In this document: positions 8,420 through 16,019 of the stretch, piece after piece
How the letters are laid out: each line of letters begins with the position of its first letter
How positions within the stretch are numbered: the first letter of the stretch is position 1
NCBI RefSeq assembly: GCF_001187725.1
Contig: NZ_LGIQ01000005.1
Location: 199,025-263,024, forward strand
DNA from: Brevibacillus reuszeri
GTDB taxonomy: Bacteria; Bacillota; Bacilli; Brevibacillales; Brevibacillaceae
Reading direction: 5' to 3'
DNA: 64,000 nucleotides
The notes under the pieces: model-generated
What the model was told of the DNA's origin: nothing
The model's input: only the letters and a program-made list of their open reading frames with translations
Database searches by the model: none
Translations under genes and position numbers: made by a program

Positions 8420-9130
8420 TTATTCAACTATTATTTTTTCCATGGACAAAATGCCGCCATAGATCGGTTTCTGGTGCATTTGCTGTCCCCAATTGCGTGT
8501 TCCGTATTCAAAATGCCACCATTCTTTTGCGTAGTTGACGAAGCCTGCACTGGTCATGAGGTGGTAGAGCAGACGACGATTGTCGCGGATTGCGATTTCT
8601 TTCTCTGTTGGATGCAAAAGCTCTTCAAAATGCCTCGTCGCGGCTGCTTCAGTGAAGTCGTCGAAGCCTGTTCCCATATCCAGCCAGCCAGCTGGCCCGG
8701 AGATTGTCAGATCAACGGCACCCCCGGAAAGATGGGGCGAGGGCTTGGAGATATCCGTCGTGGGCGGAGCGACGAATTTGCGCAGCTCCTCGACGAGTGC
8801 GGCGCCGTCTTGCCAGCCGCGCATAAGCAATGAATGACGAAAGCCATCATAAAGCGATGCTTGTACCTCAAACGAACGCCAGCCGTCCAGCACAACCAGC
8901 TTATAGCCTTCAGGCAGCTGATCGGCAGCGGAAACGAGTCTTTGTGCAGCTTCTTTTCGCAGGTACGCTTCTGGGGTTGTCCCCGCATACCCTTGGGTGA
9001 AGTAAGCAGGATAAACCGTGATTCTTGCAGATAAAGTGGAGAGCGGGATCATTTCCTCACCGCATTCTCTCACTGGAAGTGTGTCTGGGAGGATGTGATC
9101 TGATAGTTTCGGAATGGGGAGAGATACCAT
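8420..9130 (-). CDS. ddpX: D-Ala-D-Ala dipeptidase (VanX/DdpX family, M15D)
   Basis: A 236-residue zinc dipeptidase predicted to split D-Ala-D-Ala into D-alanine. The M15D signatures are clear: WRS (Arg85), SPHLSGGAVD with zinc ligands His133 and Asp140, and EWWHFE with catalytic Glu203 and zinc ligand His206. No signal peptide is visible, so it should act in the cytosol on imported dipeptide. I start it at the ATG at 9130, 8 bases after GGAGG; a GTG at 9139 lies inside that ribosome binding site. It is first in an operon with a peptide ABC transporter, matching the E. coli ddpXABCDF arrangement. No VanA/VanH ligase genes are nearby, so scavenging rather than vancomycin resistance is inferred. 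Confidence 0.9.
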   Translation of the reverse strand: MVSLPIPKLSDHILPDTLPVRECGEEMIPLSTLSARITVYPAYFTQGYAGTTPEAYLRKEAAQRLVSAADQLPEGYKLVVLDGWRSFEVQASLYDGFRHSLLMRGWQDGAALVEELRKFVAPPTTDISKPSPHLSGGAVDLTISGPAGWLDMGTGFDDFTEAAATRHFEELLHPTEKEIAIRDNRRLLYHLMTSAGFVNYAKEWWHFEYGTRNWGQQMHQKPIYGGILSMEKIIVE

Positions 9131-9189
9131 AAAATTCACCTCCTTTGGATGGCTTTGGCAATATGGTAGCGGAAAAAATGTTTTTAGTA

Positions 9190-9219
9190 AATTGTAATTT
9201 TATTTAATTTTCTGCAATT
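9190..9219. promoter_or_regulatory. Candidate operator upstream of the dipeptidase operon
   Basis: AATTGTA (from 9190) and TGCAATT (ending 9219) form an inverted repeat around an AT-rich centre with TTTAATTTT. It shares the TGTAAT...TTTAATT...TGCAA layout of the site at 8376-8409 and sits 60 bases upstream of the operon's first start codon. The two similar sites could both be bound by the operon's XRE-cupin regulator. Confidence 0.4.
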
Positions 9220-9283
9220 ATGTGTTTGTGGGGTAGAAAAGTGTTACTTTGCACACCAGTTTTGCTTGTTCCACAGCTTTTGC

Positions 9284-9311
9284 TTGAATCCCGACCAGCA
9301 TTTGCTATTAT
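9284..9311 (+). promoter_or_regulatory. Possible sigma-A promoter of the cobalamin operon
   Basis: TTGAAT (9284-9289) and TATTAT (9306-9311) are separated by 16 bases, about 47 bases ahead of the riboswitch's first helix. A second weaker candidate starts with TTGTCA near 9325. The choice is by eye. Confidence 0.4.
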
Positions 9312-9357
9312 TAAAACAAGTGCTTGTCATAGAATGAAAAATGAATTGAATACGATA

Positions 9358-9550
9358 CAAACAGGTCCTTGTTACTGCGAAAAAGCTCCGGTAGCAGGGT
9401 TAAAAGGGAAGATTGGTGAAAAACCAACGCGGTCCCGCCACTGTAAGAGAGTAGCTATTCTTCATGGCAACGGCGCCATCCACTGCCCACAAGGGTGCGG
9501 GAAGGAGAAGAATAGCGATGATCCTCAAGCCAGGAGACCTGCCTGTTCTT
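9358..9550 (+). promoter_or_regulatory. Cobalamin (adenosylcobalamin) riboswitch
   Basis: The conserved core is present: AAGGGAA and GGTGAAAAACC, then GCGGTCCCGCCACTGTA (about 9430-9445) and the B12 box AGCCAGGAGACCTGCC (9528-9543). The closing helix is AACAGG (9360-9365) with CCTGTT (9542-9547). It precedes a terminator hairpin and the 20-gene cobalamin operon, so coenzyme B12 should shut off its own synthesis by premature termination. Confidence 0.95.
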
Positions 9551-9615
9551 GTTTTTGCACTGCATTCCTTCGGGTTAAAGGAAGAGGTGAGGATCGGTGA
9601 AGTATGCTATCCACA

Positions 9616-9661
9616 CGCTTTGTTTTCCTTTCACGCTAAGAGGAGAACAAGGCGTTTTTTT
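9616..9661 (+). terminator. Riboswitch expression-platform terminator
   Basis: CGCTTTGTTTTCC pairs with GGAGAACAAGGCG, allowing G-U pairs, and is followed by seven T in a row. It lies between the B12 box and the first cob gene, just before the GGGGG ribosome binding site, which indicates transcriptional control. Confidence 0.85.
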
Positions 9662-9684
9662 ATTTCGATGAGGGGGTGGCTTTG

Positions 9685-10233
9685 ATGAGTCAGCAAGACA
9701 AAAAGCGGGGCTTGCTTTTGGTTTATACAGGTGATGGCAAGGGGAAAACGACAGCAGCTATCGGGCTGGCTGTGAGAGCGACCGGCCGTGGAAAAAAAGT
9801 ATTGATGGTTCAGTTTATTAAATCGCCGGAGCGCACATATGGAGAGAAGATCATCTTTGATCGTCTTGGGATCGAAATTGTGCAAAAGGGTGTCGGCTTT
9901 ACGTGGACAAAGACTCCGGAAGAGCATCGGGCAGCTTTGCAGGAAGCGTGGAGCTTTGCGCGTGAAAAGCTGATGGGCGGAGAGTACGACGTAGTCATTT
10001 TGGATGAGCTGAACAATGCGCTGGCAATCGACCGTTTTCCAATCGATGATGTGCTGCCACTGGCAGATGTCTTGGAGACGATTCAGAGTCGTCCGCGTCA
10101 CATTCACCTCGTAATCACAGGACGCAGTGCCAAACAAGAGATCATGGACATGGCGGATTTGGTTACCGAGATGAGACCGATCAAGCATTACTATGATGAG
10201 GGAATTCCAGCTGTGCTGGGGGTCGAATTTTAA
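9685..10233 (+). CDS. cobO: Cob(I)yrinic acid a,c-diamide adenosyltransferase
   Basis: A 182-residue CobO/BtuR/CobA-type ATP:corrinoid adenosyltransferase, which adds the 5'-deoxyadenosyl group to the cobalt of reduced corrinoids. The P-loop-like GDGKGKTT (residues 16-23) and VVILDELNNAL (~104-114) are hallmarks of this family, as are the VITGR and MRPIKHYY segments. I prefer the ATG at 9685, 8 bases after GGGGG, over a GTG at 9676 that falls within that site. It is the first gene of the riboswitch-controlled operon; its stop overlaps the next start as TAATG. Confidence 0.93.
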   Translation: MSQQDKKRGLLLVYTGDGKGKTTAAIGLAVRATGRGKKVLMVQFIKSPERTYGEKIIFDRLGIEIVQKGVGFTWTKTPEEHRAALQEAWSFAREKLMGGEYDVVILDELNNALAIDRFPIDDVLPLADVLETIQSRPRHIHLVITGRSAKQEIMDMADLVTEMRPIKHYYDEGIPAVLGVEF

Positions 10234-11339
10234 TGGGCATACTCGAAACCTACGGGCACGGCGGGGATCTGCTGTCCGCAGCCCAGCGCTTTGGTGTAGC
10301 CCAAGGCGATTTCCTCGATTATAGCGCCAATATCAATCCACTGGGAATGCCAGTTAGCGTCACAGAAACGCTGCTGGCTTCATTGTCTGCGGTAATCCGT
10401 TATCCGGACCCTGGACATCGTTCGTTTCGCCATGCATTAGCTCGGCGTCTCGGACTCCCCGAGGAATGGCTGCTACCGGCAAATGGAGCAGCAGAAGCAA
10501 TGGCGCTGGCGATTTTGGGCCTCAAGCCGCAAACCGTTGGTGTCGTGTATCCATGCTTTTCCGAATATGAGCAACTTTCCAAGCAGTTTGGCGCACATGT
10601 GATCGGCTGCTATGGAAAAGAGGAAAATGGCTTCAAGCCTGACATGCGCGAGCTTCACCGCCTGTTTGAGCAGGCGGATCTGGTATTTATCGGGTCGCCG
10701 AACAATCCTACGGGGATTTTGTATGAACCAGATGAGCTGGTACAAATTGCGCAGTGGGCCACCGAGACAAACACTTGGTTGATTGTGGATGAAGCGTTTC
10801 TCGATTTTGTCGCAACGGAGCGGCAATTTACGCTAGCGACACAGCTGGAGCAGTATCCGCGGGTAATTTTGATGCGCTCGATGACAAAAATGTACGCGAT
10901 TCCAGGCCTGCGTCTCGGCTATGCGATCGCGCATCCAGACGTGATCAAGCAGATGCGCGAGAAGCAGGTGAGCTGGAGCGTCAATTCGCTGGCACTGCTC
11001 GCAGGAGAGCTATGCTTGCAGGAGCATGTGTACGAGGAAAAAACACGTGCGCTGGTTGCCAAAGAACGAGCCTTTCTGTCGGAGATCATTACACATGAGC
11101 TGGGCTGGAAGGTATGGCCAGCAGAAGCGAATTTTCTTTTGCTTCGCTCACCGAAGCATTTGCCAGCAGAGCAATTGCAGGCGCGACTTGGCAAAAAAAG
11201 AATCCTGATCCGCAGTTGCGCGATGTATCCGGGGTTGACTGAGCACGATGTGCGGATCGCAGTCCGCAGTCGAGAAGAGAACGAAAGACTGATTGCTGCT
11301 CTGCGCGAGGTCGCTGCGGAAGGAAGTGGACACGCTTGA
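10233..11339 (+). CDS. cobD: L-threonine-O-3-phosphate decarboxylase
   Basis: A 368-residue fold-type I PLP enzyme that makes (R)-1-amino-2-propanol phosphate for the nucleotide loop. It begins with HGGD and DYSANINPLG, typical of CobD. Asp186 in VDEAFLDF and the Schiff-base Lys219 in SMTKMYAIPGLRLGY are visible. HisC aminotransferases share the fold, but the opening motif and cob context favour CobD. The start overlaps the cobO stop by one base and its end overlaps cobU by four. Confidence 0.92.
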   Translation: MGILETYGHGGDLLSAAQRFGVAQGDFLDYSANINPLGMPVSVTETLLASLSAVIRYPDPGHRSFRHALARRLGLPEEWLLPANGAAEAMALAILGLKPQTVGVVYPCFSEYEQLSKQFGAHVIGCYGKEENGFKPDMRELHRLFEQADLVFIGSPNNPTGILYEPDELVQIAQWATETNTWLIVDEAFLDFVATERQFTLATQLEQYPRVILMRSMTKMYAIPGLRLGYAIAHPDVIKQMREKQVSWSVNSLALLAGELCLQEHVYEEKTRALVAKERAFLSEIITHELGWKVWPAEANFLLLRSPKHLPAEQLQARLGKKRILIRSCAMYPGLTEHDVRIAVRSREENERLIAALREVAAEGSGHA

Positions 11340-11875
11340 GTCTGATTGTAGTAACCGGCGGTGTCCGTTCGGGTAAAAGCCGTTTTGCCGAGGAGCTGGC
11401 GGCAGAATCAGGTAGACGTGTTCTGTATGTAGCCACAGGTCAGGCCTGGGATGCTGAGATGCGTACCAGGATCGAGCTGCACAAAAAACGTCGTCCAGAT
11501 GACTGGGGCTGTGTCGAGGTAGGCGAGCGCTTATCTGATTATACAGACGCAAGTGCTCATTACGATGTCGTACTGATTGACTGTCTCTCGACTTGGGTCA
11601 GCAATCGGTTAATGAATATTTCGGAAGAAGAATGGCGCAGCGAGGAGCATACAGCGGCCCTTTTGCAGGAAGCAGAGGCTTGGCTGGGGCAGGTTCAGGC
11701 ATCCAGTCAAACCGTTATCGCTGTCACAAGCGAGGTCGGGCTGGGTGGTGTCGCCATGAATCGACTTGGAAGATGGTTTGCTGATGTGCTCGGAGATGTC
11801 AACCAGATGAGTGCGCAACAAGCGTCTACCGTCTATGCCGTCTTGTCGGGAATACCGTGGAGGATCAAGGGATGA
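11336..11875 (+). CDS. cobU: Adenosylcobinamide kinase / cobinamide-phosphate guanylyltransferase
   Basis: A 179-residue bifunctional enzyme that phosphorylates adenosylcobinamide and transfers GMP to it. The P-loop GGVRSGKS is at residues 8-15, and His49 in RIELHKKRRP corresponds to the guanylylated His of Salmonella CobU. TSEVGLGGVA and GDVNQ near the C-terminus are family motifs. The TTG start overlaps the end of cobD, and the TGA overlaps the cobS ATG, so translation is likely coupled. Confidence 0.93.
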   Translation: MSLIVVTGGVRSGKSRFAEELAAESGRRVLYVATGQAWDAEMRTRIELHKKRRPDDWGCVEVGERLSDYTDASAHYDVVLIDCLSTWVSNRLMNISEEEWRSEEHTAALLQEAEAWLGQVQASSQTVIAVTSEVGLGGVAMNRLGRWFADVLGDVNQMSAQQASTVYAVLSGIPWRIKG

Positions 11876-12612
11876 ATGCTTTTTTTCACGCTATCGCCTT
11901 TTTTACCCGAATCCCTGTCCCATGGCTGCGACCATCTGAAGCTGCCTGGAAAAAGAGCGTCAACTGGTATCCGGCTGTCGGTGTAGTGATTGGGCTTTTA
12001 CTATGGGGTGTGCATCAGGCAAGCGTGCACTTGTTTAGTCCGTGGCTCGCTGCCATTTTGACGCTTGGCGCTTGGGTTTATGTGACAGGCGGACTTCACC
12101 TGGACGGCTGGATGGACTTGGTGGACGGACTTGGCAGTAGCAGGCCGCGCGAGCAGGTGCTCGCAATAATGAAGGACAGCCGCGTGGGTGCGATGGGCGT
12201 CATAGCTGCGATTCTGCTGCTCCTGATAAAAGCGGGAGGTGTAGCAGAGCTGGCGCACCCCGGCTGGGGACTATATCTGCTTTTTGTACCGTTTGCCGCC
12301 CGTACACATGTATTGCTATCGATTCGGCTATGGCCATACCTATCGGTAGACAAAGGGATTGGAAAAGGAATCAGTGAAGGTCTATCCGCTTTCTCGGTGA
12401 TCGTTAGCTATGTGCTTTTGCTCGGGGCTGGCTGGTTCTTAGGCAGCTGGCAGGTAGTGGCAGCGATCGTGATATCACTCGTATTTGTTCTCTTGTTTTC
12501 TCGCTCCGTCGCGAGCAAGCTGGGCGGGCTAAATGGAGATTGCTACGGAGCCGTCATCGAAAGCAGTGAGGCTGTGATGCTTCTGGTACTTGTAGGGAGC
12601 TGGTGGGCATGA
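11872..12612 (+). CDS. cobS: Adenosylcobinamide-GDP ribazoletransferase (cobalamin synthase)
   Basis: A 246-residue membrane protein that joins adenosylcobinamide-GDP with alpha-ribazole(-phosphate). The family signature GGLHLDGWMDLVDGLGSS and a later GLNGDCYGA are present, with about six hydrophobic helices. The ATG at 11872 lies 8 bases after GGAGG and overlaps the cobU stop; a GTG at 11857 is less likely. The membrane location fits the last assembly steps. Confidence 0.92.
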   Translation: MNAFFHAIAFFTRIPVPWLRPSEAAWKKSVNWYPAVGVVIGLLLWGVHQASVHLFSPWLAAILTLGAWVYVTGGLHLDGWMDLVDGLGSSRPREQVLAIMKDSRVGAMGVIAAILLLLIKAGGVAELAHPGWGLYLLFVPFAARTHVLLSIRLWPYLSVDKGIGKGISEGLSAFSVIVSYVLLLGAGWFLGSWQVVAAIVISLVFVLLFSRSVASKLGGLNGDCYGAVIESSEAVMLLVLVGSWWA

Positions 12613-13208
12613 ATTTGATCTGGGTCCGGCATGGCGAGACGGAAATAAATCGACAGAGCCGCTATTTGGGGCACAGTGACGTACCGTTACATGAGCATGG
12701 AAAAAGACAGGCTTTGGAGCTGGCAGCGCGACTCCTGCACATAATCGAGCTTCCCAAAGCATTGTATACAAGTGACCTGCTTCGCTGCATACAGACCGCA
12801 GAACCGCTATCAACAGGATGGCAGCTGCCGGCGTCGACTGTGCCTGCCCTGCGCGAATTGTCGTTTGGAGAATGGGAGCTTTTGACCTACGACGAGATCA
12901 TGCAAAAGGATGCCGAGCGTGCTACGAGCTGGTATGACGATCCTTTCAGGGAGTGTCCGCCGCAGGGCGAGAGCTTGGAGCAGCTGGGCAATCGAGTGGA
13001 TACTTGGCTAGGTAGTATCCTGCGAGATTCGGAGCCTTCAGAGGCTGAAACGGTCGTGATCGTGACACATGGCGGGGTGATCCGCTGGGTTCAGGCAACA
13101 TGGGTACTTCAAGACCCGAGTGCGTACTGGAAAATGGACGGTTTGAAGCACGGGGAAGCACTGTTTATGAGCTGGGATGGGCAGCGACTGATACAAGATT
13201 TCCTGTAG
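12609..13208 (+). CDS. cobC: Alpha-ribazole phosphatase (histidine phosphatase family)
   Basis: A 199-residue phosphoglycerate-mutase-like phosphatase. The phospho-acceptor His lies in VRHGETEINR (RHG at 7-9), SDLLRCIQTAEPL forms the second phosphate-binding arm, and VTHGGVIRW carries the second His. The RHG family is broad, but its place directly after cobS supports removal of the phosphate from alpha-ribazole-5'-phosphate or adenosylcobalamin-5'-phosphate. The start overlaps cobS as ATGA. Confidence 0.88.
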   Translation: MNLIWVRHGETEINRQSRYLGHSDVPLHEHGKRQALELAARLLHIIELPKALYTSDLLRCIQTAEPLSTGWQLPASTVPALRELSFGEWELLTYDEIMQKDAERATSWYDDPFRECPPQGESLEQLGNRVDTWLGSILRDSEPSEAETVVIVTHGGVIRWVQATWVLQDPSAYWKMDGLKHGEALFMSWDGQRLIQDFL

Positions 13209-13225
13209 GGTGAGAGAGGGACAAC

Positions 13226-14185
13226 ATGACTGAAATATGGATACTTTGTGCTGCCTACCTGATTGACAGGGTAGTGGGCGATCCGTGCAGCCTGCCCCAT
13301 CCCGTCGTCATTATGGGCTGGTGGATTACACGACTGGAGCGTGTCATTCGGGCAGTCGTCAAACAGGAGTCGCATCTGAAAATAGCAGGGATACTGTTTC
13401 CACTCCTGATCGTTTCAGGCAGCTATATGGCGGTTTGGCTCCTTTTGTGGGGGGCGTCATTCGTGCACCCGCTGCTCTCGTGGGCGCTGGCAGCCTGGCT
13501 TTTGTCCACGACGATCGCGACCAAAGGACTCGCGGATGCAGGCATGGAGATTGCCCGTCACCTGCTCGCCGGCGATATGGTGGCGGCCAGACAATCGCTA
13601 TCCATGGTTGTGGGCAGGGATACAGAGAGGCTGGATGAACCACAAATTTGCCGGGGAGCTGTGGAAACGGTTGCCGAAAATATTGTGGATGCGATCGTCT
13701 CTCCGTTGTTTTATGCCGCGATCGGTGGTGCTCCGTTGGCGATGGCTTACCGAGCAGCGAATACACTGGATTCGATGGTTGGCTATAAAAATGAAAAATA
13801 TCAAAATCTCGGCTGGGCATCTGCCCGCTTTGATGATGTATTGAACTACATACCTGCACGACTGACAGCAGGGCTATTGATTGTAGTGAGCTATTTGATG
13901 CGTCTGGATTGGAAGCAAAGCTTGGCGATGATGCGTCGCGATGCGCATCTTCACCCGAGTCCGAATAGCGGCTTGCCTGAAGCGGGCGTAGCCGGTGCTT
14001 TGGGAGTCCAGCTAGGCGGGCTCAATTACTATCAGGGAGTGCCTTCGAATCGGGCGAAGCTGGGGGACGCGCACAGACCGCTTAGAGCGCAGGATATCAA
14101 GTCGACGGTCCATATGATGTATTTTGTTTCGTTGCTTTGTCTGGTTGTATGTGTAGCCATTGCAGCAATGATAAATAGCGTGTGA
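13226..14185 (+). CDS. cbiB: Adenosylcobinamide-phosphate synthase
   Basis: A 319-residue membrane enzyme (CbiB, called CobD in aerobic organisms) that attaches aminopropanol phosphate to adenosylcobyric acid. The start DRVVGDP...HPVVIMG, the central ETVAENIVDAIVSPLFYAAIGG and NTLDSMVGYKNEKY, and the later PNSGLPEAGVAGALGVQLGG are all CbiB signatures. There are four to five hydrophobic segments. It sits 17 bases after cobC with GAGAGGGA upstream of the ATG. Confidence 0.93.
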   Translation: MTEIWILCAAYLIDRVVGDPCSLPHPVVIMGWWITRLERVIRAVVKQESHLKIAGILFPLLIVSGSYMAVWLLLWGASFVHPLLSWALAAWLLSTTIATKGLADAGMEIARHLLAGDMVAARQSLSMVVGRDTERLDEPQICRGAVETVAENIVDAIVSPLFYAAIGGAPLAMAYRAANTLDSMVGYKNEKYQNLGWASARFDDVLNYIPARLTAGLLIVVSYLMRLDWKQSLAMMRRDAHLHPSPNSGLPEAGVAGALGVQLGGLNYYQGVPSNRAKLGDAHRPLRAQDIKSTVHMMYFVSLLCLVVCVAIAAMINSV

Positions 14186-14204
14186 GCAAAAGGGGGAGGA
14201 CCTA

Positions 14205-15971
14205 ATGAGCGGCAAATTGTTTGTGATTGGATTTGGCCCGGGGAGCTTTGAGCATATCACCAAAAGGGCTCGGGAAGCACTTCAGGAAAGTGATGTCATC
14301 ATTGGCTACTCGACGTATGTGGACTTGATCCGAGGACTGTTGACCGATCAGGAAATTGTAAGTACAGGGATGACCGAGGAAGTGACGCGTGCGCGCGAAG
14401 CGGTTCGCCTCGCTGAGGAAGAAGGCAAAAAGGTAGCCGTTATTTCCAGTGGGGACGCTGGTGTGTACGGGATGGCGGGACTGGTCTATGAGGTACTCGT
14501 GGAAAAAGGCTGGACCGAAGCGACAGGCGTACCGATTGAAATCGTGCCGGGGATTTCCGCGATCAACTCCTGTGGAGCAATCCTCGGAGCGCCGATCATG
14601 CACGATGCTTGTACGATCAGTCTGAGTGACCACTTGACTCCGTGGGAGCTGATTGAGCGGCGGATTGATGCAGCAGGAATGGCTGACTTTGTGATCGCCC
14701 TGTATAACCCGCGCAGTGGACGACGGACTCGCCAGATTGTAGAAGCGCAGCGAATCCTGCTTCAATATCGCTCGCCAGATACTCCGGTCGGTATCGTCAA
14801 AAGTGCGTATCGGGAACGGGAGCACGTCGTCATTACCACATTGGCGCAAATGCTAGAGCATGATATCGGCATGCTGACGACTGTGATCATCGGGAATACA
14901 TCGACATTCGTATACGATGGCAAAATGATTACTCCGCGCGGATACCAGCGCAAATATACGCTGTCGGCAGATGAGCAGCCACTGAAGCCTCATCAGCGCT
15001 TGCGGGTGGAAAACGAGCCATGGTCTCTGGAGGCAACAACTGATACGCTCGGGTCCACACCAGCGGCTCCTGCTGCCCCGGCAAAGGATAGACCCGTGAT
15101 GGTCGAAACAGAACCGGCAAAAGCGGCTCCGACCAGCTCAGCTACAAGTACAGCTGTGTTGGAAGCGCCACCAGCTGTAACGGAAGAAGCAGTGGCTCGA
15201 AGGGCGCAGCCAGCCCCATTTGACTGGGCAATGCAAGCACTGAATGCAATCAACGCAGCCAAAGGAATGGCCACAGAGCCTTCTGTGAAAGCTCCTAATC
15301 GTCCGGTTTCCTCATTCCAACCAGAAATGATTTTTGAAGTCGCAATAAGCCCGGGTGTGGCCAACAAAAAGATCACGCCGCAGCAGATGATGGCGATCGC
15401 AGAGGTGGCAGGTGAAAAAGGGGAAATCGAATATACCCCGCATCACCAGATGATTTTGCGTGTTCCTACATCCGACCCTAATTATGTGACGGGAAGACTG
15501 CGCGAACTGGGGCTGATCTTAAGCCCAATCGGGGACGTTTTGCAGGTGAAGGCGTGCGACTTCTGCGACGGAGAGAAAAAGGACAGTATCCCGTATGCGG
15601 AGGAGCTGGCGCAAAAGCTGGGCGGCAAGGAAATGCCGAAGGAAATGAAAATCGGCTTTAACGGTTGCGGGATGGCATGCTACAGAGCGGTACAAGAGGA
15701 TATCGGAATCGTGTTCCGCAAAGGCAAGTTTGACCTGTTCCTCGGTGCCAAAACAGTGGGGCGCAACGCTCACTCAGGTCTTCAAGTAGCGGAAGGGATT
15801 CCAAAAGAAGAAATCGTGCCACTCGTCGAGCGAATCGTTGCACGGTTCAAAAAAGAGGCATTTCCAAATGAGCGGTTCCACAAGTTTTTCCAACGCGTGG
15901 GTGTAATCGAAGGCTACAAATGGCGTGAGCCTGCTAAAGAAGAAATCGAGAACGCGGCTTGCGGAGACTAA
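14205..15971 (+). CDS. cbiH: Cobalt-factor III C17-methyltransferase fused to nitrite/sulfite-reductase-like domain (CbiH60)
   Basis: A 588-residue fusion. Residues 1-250 are an SAM-dependent tetrapyrrole methylase (GFGPGSFEHITKRA near 10; GDAGVYGMAGL at 83-93; IVPGISAINSCGA at 113-125) that methylates C17 and contracts the ring. An Ala/Pro-rich linker (~270-340) leads to a siroheme-reductase-like half domain (~372-575) with Cys451, Cys454, Cys488 and Cys492 (CDFC and NGCGMAC), likely ligands of a [4Fe-4S] cluster. The same architecture is known as CbiH60 in Bacillus megaterium, where the extra domain aids the ring-contraction step. Stand-alone CbiH proteins are about 240 residues. Confidence 0.93.
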   Translation: MSGKLFVIGFGPGSFEHITKRAREALQESDVIIGYSTYVDLIRGLLTDQEIVSTGMTEEVTRAREAVRLAEEEGKKVAVISSGDAGVYGMAGLVYEVLVEKGWTEATGVPIEIVPGISAINSCGAILGAPIMHDACTISLSDHLTPWELIERRIDAAGMADFVIALYNPRSGRRTRQIVEAQRILLQYRSPDTPVGIVKSAYREREHVVITTLAQMLEHDIGMLTTVIIGNTSTFVYDGKMITPRGYQRKYTLSADEQPLKPHQRLRVENEPWSLEATTDTLGSTPAAPAAPAKDRPVMVETEPAKAAPTSSATSTAVLEAPPAVTEEAVARRAQPAPFDWAMQALNAINAAKGMATEPSVKAPNRPVSSFQPEMIFEVAISPGVANKKITPQQMMAIAEVAGEKGEIEYTPHHQMILRVPTSDPNYVTGRLRELGLILSPIGDVLQVKACDFCDGEKKDSIPYAEELAQKLGGKEMPKEMKIGFNGCGMACYRAVQEDIGIVFRKGKFDLFLGAKTVGRNAHSGLQVAEGIPKEEIVPLVERIVARFKKEAFPNERFHKFFQRVGVIEGYKWREPAKEEIENAACGD

Positions 15972-16019
15972 GTTCAATCCAGTAATCCATAACCGATAAG
16001 AAGATGAGGAGGAACTACC

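Noticed and set aside
8420-9130. Vancomycin-resistance cluster
   Set aside because: VanH and VanA-type ligase genes are absent; the neighbours are a peptide importer and regulator, fitting D-Ala-D-Ala scavenging.
9220-9685. Plus-strand frames across the riboswitch region
   Set aside because: The sequence is explained by the cobalamin aptamer, its terminator and the promoter region; no ribosome binding site precedes the frames.
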